From positions 62,001 through 126,000 of the forward strand of contig NZ_JAHBAY010000013.1 of the NCBI RefSeq assembly GCF_018499875.1: a stretch of 64,000 bases of DNA, in the 5' to 3' direction. The position numbers were made by a program, and so were the translations under genes. A model generated the notes under the pieces. That model searched no databases, was not told the DNA's origin, and was given only the letters and a program-made list of their open reading frames with translations. Below, piece by piece: positions 52,899 to 62,446 of the stretch. This DNA comes from Kineosporia corallincola (GTDB lineage: Bacteria; Actinomycetota; Actinomycetes; Actinomycetales; Kineosporiaceae). Within the stretch, counting starts at the first letter, position 1; the number at the start of each line of letters is the position of its first letter.

Positions 52899-53675
52899 TC
52901 AGACCAGGTCGATCAGGCTCTCGATCGACGGCACGATGTGCGACGGGCGGAACGGGTAGCGCTGCACGTCGTCGCGGGTGGTGGAACCGGTCAGCACCAG
53001 GAAGGTCTCCAGGCCCGCCTCCATCCCGGCGATCACGTCGGTGTCCATCCGGTCGCCCACCATCGCGGTGTACTCGGAGTGCGCGTCGATCTTGTTCAGG
53101 GCGCTGCGGAACATCATCGGGTTGGGCTTGCCCACGATGTACGGCTCCCGGCCGGTGGCCCGGGTGATCAGCGCCGCGACCGCGCCGGTGGCCGGCAGCG
53201 GGCCCTCGGCCGACGGGCCGGTCGGGTCCGGGTTGGTGGCAATGAACCGGGCACCGGCCTCGACCAGGCGGATGGCCTTGGTGATCGCCTCGAACGAGTA
53301 GGTGCGGGTCTCGCCCAGCACGACGAAGTCCGGGTCGGTGTCGGTGAGCACGTAGCCGGCCTCGTGCAGGGCGGTGGTCAGCCCGGCCTCGCCGATCACG
53401 TAGGCCCGGCCGCCGGGCACCTGGTCGGCCAGGAACTGCGCGGTGGCCAGGGCCGACGTCCAGATCGACTGCTCCGGCACGTCCAGCCCGGAGGCCAGAA
53501 GCCGGGCCCGCAGGTCACGCGCGGTGTAGATCGAGTTGTTGGTGAGCACCAGGAACGGTGCTTCCTTCTCCTGGAGACGCCCGAGGAACTCGGCGGCACC
53601 CGGCAGGGCCAGGCCCTCGTGCACGAGCACCCCGTCCATGTCCGTCAGCCAGCAGCGGATCTCCCGAGTGTTCAT
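52899..53675 (-). CDS. HAD-IIA family phosphatase (NagD-like)
   Basis: The 258-residue protein has the HAD motifs LTDMDGVLVHEG (nucleophile Asp), LTNNS, the GKPNPMMF lysine and the metal-binding VGDRMDTDVIAGMEAG. A C2-type cap between them is typical of NagD/pyridoxal-phosphate or nucleotide phosphatases. The exact substrate (a sugar phosphate or UMP-like nucleotide) is not clear. It is a single gene starting at ATG 53675. Confidence 0.92.
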   Translation of the reverse strand: MNTREIRCWLTDMDGVLVHEGLALPGAAEFLGRLQEKEAPFLVLTNNSIYTARDLRARLLASGLDVPEQSIWTSALATAQFLADQVPGGRAYVIGEAGLTTALHEAGYVLTDTDPDFVVLGETRTYSFEAITKAIRLVEAGARFIATNPDPTGPSAEGPLPATGAVAALITRATGREPYIVGKPNPMMFRSALNKIDAHSEYTAMVGDRMDTDVIAGMEAGLETFLVLTGSTTRDDVQRYPFRPSHIVPSIESLIDLV

Positions 53676-53792
53676 GCCGTTTCTCCTCGCTTCATGGGGC
53701 TCCGTCCGGTTCCGTCCGGATTTCGGCTCTGCGCTGAAGGCCCGCGCCCGAACCGTACTGGTCGGATGGTGCCGTCCGCTGAGGTGGCCGGA

Positions 53793-55172
53793 TCAGCCGG
53801 TCAGCGCGGCCAGGTCAAAAGCCTCGGCCAGCGCCCGCATTCCGGCGTCGCCGGGGTGCAGGTGGTCGCCCGAGTCGTGGGCGGCGCCCATCCGCTCCGG
53901 GGCCGCGGGGTCGGCCACCGCCGCGTCGAAGTCCACCACGGCGTCGAAAACCGTTGTGCTGCGCACCCAGTCGTTCACCAGGCGGCGCTGCTGCTCCTTC
54001 TCCGGGCTCAGGCACCCGCCCTCACAGGTGAACGGGGTGAGCGTGGCCCCGACCACCCGCAGCCCGCCGGCGTGCGCGCGGTCGGCCAGGGTGGTCAGCC
54101 CGGCGATCACCGTGGTGGCCGGGGTGCCGGTGCCGATGTCGTTGATGCCCAGGGCGATCACCACCACCCGGACCTCGGGCCGGGCCAGCACGTCGTGCTC
54201 GAACCGGCGCAGGCCGGAGGCGCTCGGCGAGCCGCAGTTCACGTTCTCGGACGTCAGCCGGTTGCCGCCGATGCCCTCGTTGAGCACGCCCAGGCCGGCG
54301 GTGGCGGTGTTCCCGCGCATCCGGGCCGCCAGTAGGTCGGGCCAGCGCCGGTCGTGGTCGGGGGTGGATCCGATGCCCTCGGTGATCGAGTCGCCGAACA
54401 TGCTGACCGAGCCCTCGCCGCCCGGGTCTGGCACGTCGACGCCCTCCAGCCAGTACCAGGACCGCACCGAGTCGGTGAAGGCCGCGCCCGAGGTGCGGCC
54501 GGCCAGGTCGCCCGGGCCCAGGAAGGTGGTGGCCACGGCCCGCGCGTGCCCCGAGGTGGCCACCGTGGCGCCCTGCGTCACCACGTCGACGGCCAGGGTG
54601 TCGCCCAGGTCGATGGGCAGCTCGACCGGGTCGCTGATCACCCGCCCGCCCGGCGGCACCTCGGCCCGGGCGGCACCGCTGAAGGTCACCTCGTGCACGG
54701 TGCCGGTGGTCAGCTCCGGTGCTCCCGTCTTTACGGCCAACGCCACGGTGACCCGGGCCAGCTCCAGCGGTTCGGTGCCGAAGGTGTTGACCAGGCGCAT
54801 CCTGATGCTGCTGCCGCCGAGGGTGGGGTGCACCAGCTGGCGAACGGTGCGGCCGGTGACGTCGCGGTCGGCGGTGTCGCTCAGGTCCTGGACGGCGGTG
54901 CTCCAGGCACCGCTCCAGCCGGCCTGCACGTGCTGCGGTGCGGTGACGGTGGTGGAGGGGCGGGGGACTTCCGCGGCCGGGCTGGAGGCGACGGTCCCGC
55001 TCTCGCCCGGGAAGGCCGCGGTGATGCAGTCGCCGTGGTCGCCGGAGCCGACCGGGACCGCGGCCAGCCCGGTTTCGTGACCGGTCGTCACCAGGATGGC
55101 CGTTCCGGTGATCGCCCCCACGGAGAACAAGGCCAGCGACGCGGTGAGTGCGCGACGACGCGTCTTCTTCAC
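53793..55172 (-). CDS. secreted SGNH/GDSL hydrolase
   Basis: The 459-residue protein starts at GTG 55172 just after GGGAGGG. A KKTRRR leader and hydrophobic segment (~8-30) form a signal peptide or anchor. An N-terminal beta-rich domain (about 80-225) precedes the SGNH domain, which has the Ser262 block MFGDSITEG, GIGGNRL, LGINDIG and DHLHP (catalytic Asp/His). This architecture occurs in secreted esterases acting on acylated polysaccharides or lipids. The natural substrate is unknown. Confidence 0.9.
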   Translation of the reverse strand: MKKTRRRALTASLALFSVGAITGTAILVTTGHETGLAAVPVGSGDHGDCITAAFPGESGTVASSPAAEVPRPSTTVTAPQHVQAGWSGAWSTAVQDLSDTADRDVTGRTVRQLVHPTLGGSSIRMRLVNTFGTEPLELARVTVALAVKTGAPELTTGTVHEVTFSGAARAEVPPGGRVISDPVELPIDLGDTLAVDVVTQGATVATSGHARAVATTFLGPGDLAGRTSGAAFTDSVRSWYWLEGVDVPDPGGEGSVSMFGDSITEGIGSTPDHDRRWPDLLAARMRGNTATAGLGVLNEGIGGNRLTSENVNCGSPSASGLRRFEHDVLARPEVRVVVIALGINDIGTGTPATTVIAGLTTLADRAHAGGLRVVGATLTPFTCEGGCLSPEKEQQRRLVNDWVRSTTVFDAVVDFDAAVADPAAPERMGAAHDSGDHLHPGDAGMRALAEAFDLAALTG

Positions 55173-55500
55173 TGGCCCTCCCGGACGGAAGCGTGATTCT
55201 TGATCGGCACGTCGGTGGGCCCGCTGGAGACAACTGTCCGATATGCGATCCGGTTCCGGGCGAACATGGGCGATCCGGAGGCCGAATCCTGGGGACGTGT
55301 GGGTCGCCGTTCGGCACTCGTACGGCCCCGGCGGCGGGCCGCGAACAGGTGTCGTGTGGGACCAATGGGCCACCCGCGGTCCCGCACGGGCATGGCGGGT
55401 GGACGACGAGGGCGGTCACGACGCACCCGAACTGCTGCCGAGGCGGCCCCGAGCCGAGCCAAGCTGAGCCCGAGCGGCCGGGGCCGTTCCGAGCCACCAC

Positions 55501-55614
55501 CCCGCGCCGCACCACCCGCGCCGCACCACCCGCGCCGCACCACCCGCGCCGCACCACGCGCGCCGCACCACCCGCGCCGCACTACGCGCGCCGCACCACC
55601 CCGCGCCGCACCAC
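55501..55614. repeat. 14-bp minisatellite (eight units)
   Basis: Eight head-to-tail copies of CCGCGCCGCACCAC, two of them with an extra C, have few substitutions (GCGCG for CCGCG, ACTAC for ACCAC). A partial ninth unit follows. Because 14 is not a multiple of three, a protein-coding role is unlikely. The stretch is almost free of T on the plus strand. Confidence 0.92.
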
Positions 55615-55801
55615 GCGCGCCGCCGACCAAGGGCCCTCGAGAAGCTTCCGGAAGTTGCCTGGGTCACTGACCTTTGACCTAGAACACGCGTTGTCTAACT
55701 CACGTCCGCCCGGCCGGAACGGGAGTGACCTGGGCGACATCCGGGGGCGTCGCGGGGTCCGGAAAGGTCTCATTGGTCACGGAAGTCGCCAACGTCACGC
55801 C

Positions 55802-55817
55802 ACTTGTCCGGACAAGT
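55802..55817. promoter_or_regulatory. 16-bp perfect palindrome upstream of fba
   Basis: ACTTGTCC-GGACAAGT is a perfect inverted repeat about 260 bases before the fba start. Its length and A-C-T...A-G-T ends resemble GntR-family (DasR/HutC-type) sites such as ACTGGTCTAGACCAGT. A TTGACG lies 13 bases further on. Confidence 0.5.
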
Positions 55818-56078
55818 TGGACACGACCGCTTGACGATTGCGACCGGAGTCCTCTTGTGTGTGACATCGGCTAGTGCAAGCGAACATTCGCGTCCCCGAA
55901 AGCATGGCCAGGACCTCACCTAACGACGGGCCCACGGCCCGTTCGCGTGCAAGGATCGCCACAGCGAGAGCGACAAGGCCCGCCCGGGGCAGTCGCCTGA
56001 CCGTGCACCGGTGTGGGTGGCCCTGGCGGACTGCTGGCTGATGAACCGCACGCGACGAAACCGCACAGGAGCAGGCTG

Positions 56079-57101
56079 ATGCCGATTGCAACCCCCGAGG
56101 TCTACGCGGAGATGCTCGACCGCGCCAAGGCCGGGTCCTTCGCCTATCCCGCCATCAACGTGACCTCTTCCCAGACTTTGAACGCCGCGATCCGCGGCTT
56201 CGCCGAGGCGGGCAGCGACGGCATCGTGCAGATCTCCACCGGTGGGGCCGAATACGCTTCGGGCCCGACGGTGAAGAACATGGTCACCGGTGCGGTGGCT
56301 CTGGCGTCGTTCGCCCACGAGGTGGCGAAGAGCTACGACGTGAACATCGCGCTGCACACCGACCACTGCCCGAAGGACAAGCTCGACGGCTACGTCCGGC
56401 CCCTGCTGGCGATCAGTCAGGAGCGGGTGGACCGCGGCGAGAACCCGCTGTTCCAGTCGCACATGTGGGACGGCTCCGCGGTCCTGCTCGACGAGAATTT
56501 GAAGATCGCCTCCGAGCTGCTGGAGCGCGCCGCCGCTGCGAAGATCGTCCTGGAGGTGGAGATCGGCGTCGTCGGTGGTGAGGAAGACGGTGTGGCCAAC
56601 GAGATCAACGAGCACCTCTACACCACCGTGGCCGACGCCAAGGCCACCGTCGAGGCCCTCGGCCTGGGCGAGAAGGGCCGCTACATCACGGCTCTCACGT
56701 TCGGCAACGTGCACGGCGTGTACAAGCCGGGCAACGTGAAGCTGCGCCCGGAGATCCTCAAGGAGATCCAGGACGAGATCGGCAAGGAGTACGGCCGGGA
56801 GAAGCCGTTCGACCTGGTGTTCCACGGTGGCTCGGGGTCGCTGCCGGAAGAGATCTCGGCCGCCGTCGATCACGGCGTGATCAAGATGAACGTCGACACC
56901 GACACTCAGTACGCCTTCACCCGCCCGGTCGTGGAGCACATGTTCCGCAACTACGACGGCGTGCTGAAGGTGGACGGCGAGGTCGGCAACAAGAAGCAGT
57001 ACGACCCGCGGGTGTGGGGCAAGGCCGCCGAGGCCGGTCTGTCCGCGCGCGTGGTCGAGGCCTGCGAGGCGCTGCGCAGCGCCGGCACCAAGATCAAGTA
57101 G
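56079..57101 (+). CDS. fba: fructose-bisphosphate aldolase, class II
   Basis: The 340-residue zinc-dependent aldolase starts at ATG 56079, eight bases after AGGAG. Class II landmarks are PAINVTSSQTLNAAIRGFAE, the zinc-ligand HTDHCPKD, the LEVEIGVVGGEEDGV stretch, the TFGNVHGVYKPGN zinc histidine, FHGGSGS and MNVDTDTQYAF. It cleaves fructose-1,6-bisphosphate in glycolysis and makes it in gluconeogenesis. It is a single gene with a strong terminator and a long upstream control region. Confidence 0.98.
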   Translation: MPIATPEVYAEMLDRAKAGSFAYPAINVTSSQTLNAAIRGFAEAGSDGIVQISTGGAEYASGPTVKNMVTGAVALASFAHEVAKSYDVNIALHTDHCPKDKLDGYVRPLLAISQERVDRGENPLFQSHMWDGSAVLLDENLKIASELLERAAAAKIVLEVEIGVVGGEEDGVANEINEHLYTTVADAKATVEALGLGEKGRYITALTFGNVHGVYKPGNVKLRPEILKEIQDEIGKEYGREKPFDLVFHGGSGSLPEEISAAVDHGVIKMNVDTDTQYAFTRPVVEHMFRNYDGVLKVDGEVGNKKQYDPRVWGKAAEAGLSARVVEACEALRSAGTKIK

Positions 57102-57111
57102 TCCGGGGAAC

Positions 57112-57139
57112 GGCCGGTCTCGCGGGAGGCCGGCCTTTT
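57112..57139 (+). terminator. rho-independent terminator of fba
   Basis: A 10-bp stem with one G-T pair (GGCCGGTCTC ... GGAGGCCGGCC region, 57112-57135), a 4-base loop and a TTTT tract lie ten bases past the stop. Confidence 0.9.
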
Positions 57140-57150
57140 CTCTGGACAGG

Positions 57151-57169
57151 TACCTTGCCGCGCAAGGTA
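57151..57169. promoter_or_regulatory. 19-bp perfect palindrome at the second padR promoter
   Basis: TACCTTGC-CGC-GCAAGGTA is a perfect 8-3-8 inverted repeat ending 11 bases before the ATG at 57181. It almost certainly is the autoregulatory operator of this PadR gene. Confidence 0.75.
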
Positions 57170-57180
57170 AGATGCTGTGC

Positions 57181-57519
57181 ATGGCTGAAGCGCTGGACAT
57201 TTCTTCCGCGCTCCGCCGGGGCACCCTGGAGTTCTGTGTTCTCGCCCTGGTCGAGCACGAAGACCGCTACGGCCCGGAGATCGTGCAGCGGCTGGCGGCC
57301 GAGCGGCTGGTGATCAGCGAGGGCACGCTGTACCCGCTGCTGTCCCGGCTGCGGCGTTCCGGCTGGGTGAACACCACCTGGCAGGAGTCGGCGAGCGGGC
57401 CGCCCCGGCGGTACTACTCGCTGGCCGAGGCGGGGCGCCGGGCACTGCACGACTTCCGGGCGGAATGGAACGGCTTTCGCGACGCGGTGGACCGGATCAC
57501 GGGATTGGACGCACGGTGA
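57181..57519 (+). CDS. PadR-family transcriptional regulator (short type)
   Basis: This 112-residue single-domain PadR protein has a winged helix with LRRGTLEFCVLALVEHEDRYGPEIVQRL and ISEGTLYPLLSRLRRSGWVN ... RRYYSLAEAGRRAL. It lacks the C-terminal helical domain of the PadR at 48700. ATG 57181 is chosen; with the operator right upstream the mRNA may be leaderless. Its stop overlaps the start of a HAAS-domain membrane protein, a common actinobacterial and firmicute pairing. Confidence 0.93.
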   Translation: MAEALDISSALRRGTLEFCVLALVEHEDRYGPEIVQRLAAERLVISEGTLYPLLSRLRRSGWVNTTWQESASGPPRRYYSLAEAGRRALHDFRAEWNGFRDAVDRITGLDAR

Positions 57520-58013
57520 CCGAGATGACGATCAGAACCGACGCGCTGGTGCGCGACTACCTGGCAGCCCTGGAAAACGCCCTGGGAGACCTGAATCCCG
57601 GGCAGCGCGCCGAGCTGCTCGACGACCTGCGCGGTCACATCGAGACCGAGCGGGCCGCCCTGCCGGAAGACTCCGAGGCCGGGGTGCGGCAGATCCTCGA
57701 CCGGCTGGGCTCCCCGGAGACCGTGGCCGCCGCGGCCCGGGTGGAGGGGCAGCAGACGCCCGAACCCACCGGCGCTCCGCAGTACGTGCAGCACCCGCAG
57801 GCTCCACGGTTCGGGCAGCCGGGTCCGCCCGCCGCCGGCCCGTCCTCCACGGACGGCCGCCGCATCGTGCTGATCGTGCTGGCGGTGGTCGGGGCGGTGC
57901 TCGGGCTGATGTTCCTGCTCGCCGTGGTCGCGGCGCTGATGTTCGTCGGCGGCGAGACCGTTCCGGCCGAGCAGACCGGGCCGGACGTCGTGGTCACCCA
58001 GTCCGCGCCCTGA
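57516..58013 (+). CDS. HAAS/DUF1700-type membrane protein paired with PadR
   Basis: The 165-residue protein has an N-terminal ~65-residue HAAS-like helical domain (VRDYLAALENALGDLNPGQRAELLDDLRGHIE ... LGSPETVAAAAR). A Pro/Gln-rich linker, one membrane helix (about 112-140) and a short outside tail follow. HAAS proteins are typically encoded after PadR regulators and may hold the regulator or an ABC system at the membrane. GTG 57516 overlaps the padR stop. Confidence 0.82.
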   Translation: MTEMTIRTDALVRDYLAALENALGDLNPGQRAELLDDLRGHIETERAALPEDSEAGVRQILDRLGSPETVAAAARVEGQQTPEPTGAPQYVQHPQAPRFGQPGPPAAGPSSTDGRRIVLIVLAVVGAVLGLMFLLAVVAALMFVGGETVPAEQTGPDVVVTQSAP

Positions 58014-58094
58014 GCGCGCCCTGACCACAAAGGTTCTGACAGGCGTCCAAACATGGCGCGCGCGTAACCAGGTCGCTGGGGCACACTGGGGCCC

Positions 58095-58532
58095 GTGACC
58101 ACGCATCAGAACCTGCTGAACTCGCCGCCGCCCACCCTGCTCCCCGACGACTCGGTGTCGCGCGACGCGATCGAGGCCGGCGCCCCGCTGGAGAACGTGG
58201 CGGCCGCCAGCCCGGCGCAGTGCCTGCCCTGGGCCGCCCTGGCCGAGCGCGCGCTGGAGGCCGGCAACGACGTGGAGGCCTACGCCTACGCCCGCACCGG
58301 TTATCACCGTGGTCTCGACGCGCTGCGCCGCAACGGCTGGAAGGGCCACGGCCCGGTGCCGTGGTCGCACCTGCCCAACCAGGGCTTCCTGCGTGCTCTC
58401 GCCGCCCTCGGCCGCGCCGCCACGGCCATCGGTGAGGACGAGGAGCGCGAGCGCATCGCCAAGTTCGTCGCCGACTGCGACCCCGAGGCCGCCGACGCCC
58501 TCAATGTGCTGAGCTGGGCGGTTCAGCGCTGA
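58095..58532 (+). CDS. DUF3151 family protein
   Basis: The 145-residue soluble protein has an early NSPPPTLLPDD, SPAQCLPWAALAERAL, YAYARTGYHRGLDALRRNGWKG and GFLRALAALGRAA ... ALNVLSWAVQR, the pattern of DUF3151, which is found almost only in actinobacteria. The helical repeat-like make-up suggests a protein-binding role. The function is unknown. It precedes an FAD enzyme that appears to start on its stop codon. Confidence 0.88.
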   Translation: MTTHQNLLNSPPPTLLPDDSVSRDAIEAGAPLENVAAASPAQCLPWAALAERALEAGNDVEAYAYARTGYHRGLDALRRNGWKGHGPVPWSHLPNQGFLRALAALGRAATAIGEDEERERIAKFVADCDPEAADALNVLSWAVQR

Positions 58533-59551
58533 GCCCGACCTCCCGCGGCAACGGCCCGGTCGTCGTCGTGGGGGCCGGCATCGCCGGCATCGCCTGCGCC
58601 CGGCGTCTGCACGACGCCGGGCTGCGGGTACGGGTGCACGAGCGCGGCCGCCGGATCGGCGGCCGGATGGCCGTGAAGACCGAGTACGTGGGCCCGGTCT
58701 CGTCGTTGTCGGTCGGTCATGCCGTCGACATCGGCGCGCCCTACTTCACCGTGCGCGAGGCTCTGTTCGCGCACGTCGTGGCGGCGTGGCAGCACGCCGG
58801 GCTGGCCCAGCCGTGGACCGACCGGTTCTCGGTGTACGACGAAAAGGGCCTGCGCCCGGGCGAGGCCGGCCCGCAGCGCTGGTCCACCGTGCCCGGTTCC
58901 GGCGGGGTGCGCGGCCTGGTCGAGAACCTCGCGCAGGGGCTGCGGATCGACACCGCCCACCTGGTCGGGTCGGTCACCGTGGAGAACGGGATCACGACTG
59001 TGGACGGCGAACCGGCCGCGGCCGTGGTGCTGGCCATGCCCGACCCGCAGGCCGAGCGGCTGCTCCCGGCAGGCATCGCCTCCGCGCTCGGTGTGGACGG
59101 CAGTGATCAGCACCCGGTGCTCTCGATGTGGGCGTCGTGGGGCGGTCGCTGGTGGCCGGAGTTCGACGCCGTGTTCGTGAACGCGTCCGACGTCATCGCC
59201 TGGATCGCCGACAGCGGCCGCAGTCATGCCGACGGGGTGCCGGTTCTCGTCGTCCACAGCACCGCGCCGTTCGCCCGCGAGCGGCTGACCGACCCGGGCA
59301 CCGGCATCGAGCCGATGCTGACCGAGCTGGGTCGCCTGTTCGGCACCGACCGGCCTCCGCCACCCGAGTGGGCTCGCATCCACCGCTGGTCGTTCGCCGC
59401 ACCGGTGCGCACCCACCTGGAGCCGTTCGCGCTGCACGACGACGCGCTGATCGGCGTCTGCGGTGACGCCTGGGGCCCCCGGTCCCGGGTGGAACAGGCC
59501 TGGATGTCCGGTAACGGCCTGGCTGAGCAACTGCTCAAACACCTCGGGTAA
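58529..59551 (+). CDS. FAD-dependent oxidoreductase (renalase-like amine oxidase family)
   Basis: The protein has an N-terminal Rossmann motif PVVVVGAGIAGIACARRLHDAG, RIGGRM just after it, and DWG-like FAD contacts near the C terminus (GVCGDAWG). The NAD(P)/FAD family with renalase-like members fits. The first ATG/GTG codon (58568) falls inside the first beta strand, so it cannot be the true start. The frame is open back to a CTG at 58529 that overlaps the DUF3151 stop, giving about 13 more residues and a complete strand. I use that CTG, with limited certainty. The substrate is unknown. Confidence 0.8.
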   Translation: MSPTSRGNGPVVVVGAGIAGIACARRLHDAGLRVRVHERGRRIGGRMAVKTEYVGPVSSLSVGHAVDIGAPYFTVREALFAHVVAAWQHAGLAQPWTDRFSVYDEKGLRPGEAGPQRWSTVPGSGGVRGLVENLAQGLRIDTAHLVGSVTVENGITTVDGEPAAAVVLAMPDPQAERLLPAGIASALGVDGSDQHPVLSMWASWGGRWWPEFDAVFVNASDVIAWIADSGRSHADGVPVLVVHSTAPFARERLTDPGTGIEPMLTELGRLFGTDRPPPPEWARIHRWSFAAPVRTHLEPFALHDDALIGVCGDAWGPRSRVEQAWMSGNGLAEQLLKHLG

Positions 59552-59628
59552 ATCCGGCCCCCGATCCGGGTATTCACTGCCGTCGCGGTAGCATCAATCA
59601 CCGGACCCCACACCCAGGGGTGGATTAG

Positions 59629-60930
<1,302 letters not shown>

Positions 60931-60938
60931 CCTTCACA

Positions 60939-60988
60939 TGTGGGACGACGCCGGCTTTTTCATGACCCGGCGTCGTCCCACATTTTTT
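60939..60988. terminator. terminator of purA, shared with sigB-like gene
   Basis: A perfect 16-bp stem (TGTGGGACGACGCCGG and complement) with a 12-base loop and a TTTTTT tract starts nine bases past the purA stop. The convergent sigma-factor gene ends at its right edge. Confidence 0.93.
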
Positions 60989-62018
60989 ACAGCTCCTGGG
61001 TCAGGCCGCTGCGCAGGATGTTCAGGCTCTTGGTCAGGAGCCGGGACACGTGCATCTGGGACACCCCGACCTCGGCGGCGATCTGTGACTGCGACATGCC
61101 CTTGCCGAAACGCAGCTCCAGGATGCGGCGTTCGCGCACCGGCAGCCGGGCCAGCAGGGGGCCCAGGGTGGCGCGCTGCTCCACCAGTTCCAGGCCGGCG
61201 TCTTCGAAGCTCTTGCCGATCCGGTCCGATTCCTCGGCTGTGGTCTGCAACGGCACGGTGATGTAGGCGCTCGCCGTCTCCAGTGCCTCCAGCACGAGAT
61301 CCGGATCCACGTCGAGGTATTCGGCGATCTCGCGGACGGTGGGGGAGCGGTCGAGGGTGTGGGTGAGGCTTTCGCGGGCTTCGGAGACGCGGCGGCCGAG
61401 GTCTTGGATGCGGCGGGGGATGCGCATGGCCCAGCCGCGGTCGCGGAAGTGGCGGCGGATTTCGCCGACGATGGTGGGGACGGCGAAGGCGGCGAAGGCT
61501 CCGCGTTGGGGGTCGAAGCGGTCGACGGCGTGCAGGAGGCCGATGGTGCCGACCTGGACGAGGTCGTCGTAGGGTTCGCCGCGGCCTTTGAAGCGTTGGG
61601 CGAGGTGGTGGACGAGGGGGAGGTGTGCCTCGATGACGGAGCGGCGCAGCTGCTGGTACTGCGGATGCGTCTTGGGCAGGCGGGACAGGCGCTGGAGGTC
61701 CGGATCGGCCGGCGGCACCGCCCGGTCCGGGTCGGCGACCAGTGAACCGTCCGGGTCGTCGGGATCGCCCGGGTCGTCGGAATCACCCGGCCGGAGGGCG
61801 GATTCGTCGTCGAGGTCTTCCGGATCACTGGGGACGGCCACCCGCGCCTGTTCGTCGGGTTCCTCGGGGTCGGCGGGCCCGGCCGGAGCGCCGGGTGCCG
61901 TCGGGGTGCTCGGCCGGACCGGGACGGGCCCGGTCCGGTGCCTGACGATCTCGGGCAGGTCGGGCTGGCTCCGGGGCAGTATGCGCAGGCGGGCGTCGGC
62001 GTCCGGCTGAAGGCTCAC
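60987..62018 (-). CDS. SigB/SigF/SigG-type RNA polymerase sigma factor
   Basis: The protein has 343 residues. The first ~105 are an unusual Pro/Asp/Glu-rich extension. Regions 2 (HLPLVHHLAQRFKGRGEPYDDLVQVGTIGLLHAVDRFDP, RGAFAAFAVPTIVGEIRRHFRD), 3 and 4 (LPVRERRILELRFGKGMSQSQIAAEVGVSQMHVSRLL) follow as in group 3 stress or sporulation sigma factors. GTG 62018 overlaps the stop of the RsbW-like gene. Codon use changes sharply inside the gene: about 61314-61629 uses CTC, GTC, GAA and CAA, while both flanks use CTG, GTG, GAG and CAG. Confidence 0.95.
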   Translation of the reverse strand: MSLQPDADARLRILPRSQPDLPEIVRHRTGPVPVRPSTPTAPGAPAGPADPEEPDEQARVAVPSDPEDLDDESALRPGDSDDPGDPDDPDGSLVADPDRAVPPADPDLQRLSRLPKTHPQYQQLRRSVIEAHLPLVHHLAQRFKGRGEPYDDLVQVGTIGLLHAVDRFDPQRGAFAAFAVPTIVGEIRRHFRDRGWAMRIPRRIQDLGRRVSEARESLTHTLDRSPTVREIAEYLDVDPDLVLEALETASAYITVPLQTTAEESDRIGKSFEDAGLELVEQRATLGPLLARLPVRERRILELRFGKGMSQSQIAAEVGVSQMHVSRLLTKSLNILRSGLTQEL

Positions 62019-62446
62019 CTCTCGGCCCGCCCCGGCACACTGAGTTTGATCCAGGCCCCGCCGGTGCCGGTGCCGGTGACCACCTCGCCGGCCAGTGCCC
62101 GCAGCACCGACCAGGAGAAGCTGGCCTCGCGCGGAAGTTCGCCGACCGGGCCGGAGATCGTGACCGACAGGCTCTGCCCGCCGACCAGGCCCACCTCGAA
62201 GGCGGCGTCGAGCGTGCGCCCCGGATGCGCGCGCCCGGCCAGCAGCAACGAGCAGGCCTCGTCGACGGCGATCCGCAGATCCTCGATCTCGTCGAGTGTG
62301 AGGTCGAGGCGGGTGCCGAGGCCGGCGGCGGCGGTGCGCACCACGGCGAGGTAGGCCGGATCGGCCGGGACCCGCAGCTCCACCGTGTCGAGCTTCCGTC
62401 CGGTCTCGACGACGTCGGAACGCTGCCTGCCGAGAATTGTGCTCAC
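62015..62446 (-). CDS. RsbW-like anti-sigma factor (serine kinase ATPase fold)
   Basis: The 143-residue GHKL-type protein has VELRVPADPAYLAVVRTAAAGLG, the helix LTLDEIEDLRIAVDEACSLLL and a C-terminal FSWSVLRALAGEVVTG ... GGAWIKLSVP. RsbW proteins bind and silence SigB/F-type sigma factors and phosphorylate an STAS-domain antagonist. The N-box has DEACSLLL rather than the classical DEACTNA, so the kinase step could be weakened. GTG 62446 is the likely start. No STAS antagonist is in the window. Confidence 0.88.
   Translation of the reverse strand: MSTILGRQRSDVVETGRKLDTVELRVPADPAYLAVVRTAAAGLGTRLDLTLDEIEDLRIAVDEACSLLLAGRAHPGRTLDAAFEVGLVGGQSLSVTISGPVGELPREASFSWSVLRALAGEVVTGTGTGGAWIKLSVPGRAER

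Larger units (their letters stand above)
55173..56078. other. 906-base non-coding region between the SGNH hydrolase and fba
   Basis: No protein gene is convincing; long open frames here are produced by a 14-bp repeat array (55501-55614). The right part is less GC-rich and holds the fba promoter region, including a 16-bp palindrome (55802-55817) and a TTGACG hexamer just after it (55831-55836). Confidence 0.6.

Noticed and set aside
55501-55614. Possible CRISPR array
   Set aside because: Units are only 14-15 bases and directly adjacent with no spacers, and there are no cas genes. It is a minisatellite.
55416-55670. Several overlapping frames encoding VVRRGWCGA-type repeats
   Set aside because: They are created by the 14-bp tandem repeat. 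The period is not a multiple of three, and the repeats appear in more than one frame on both strands.
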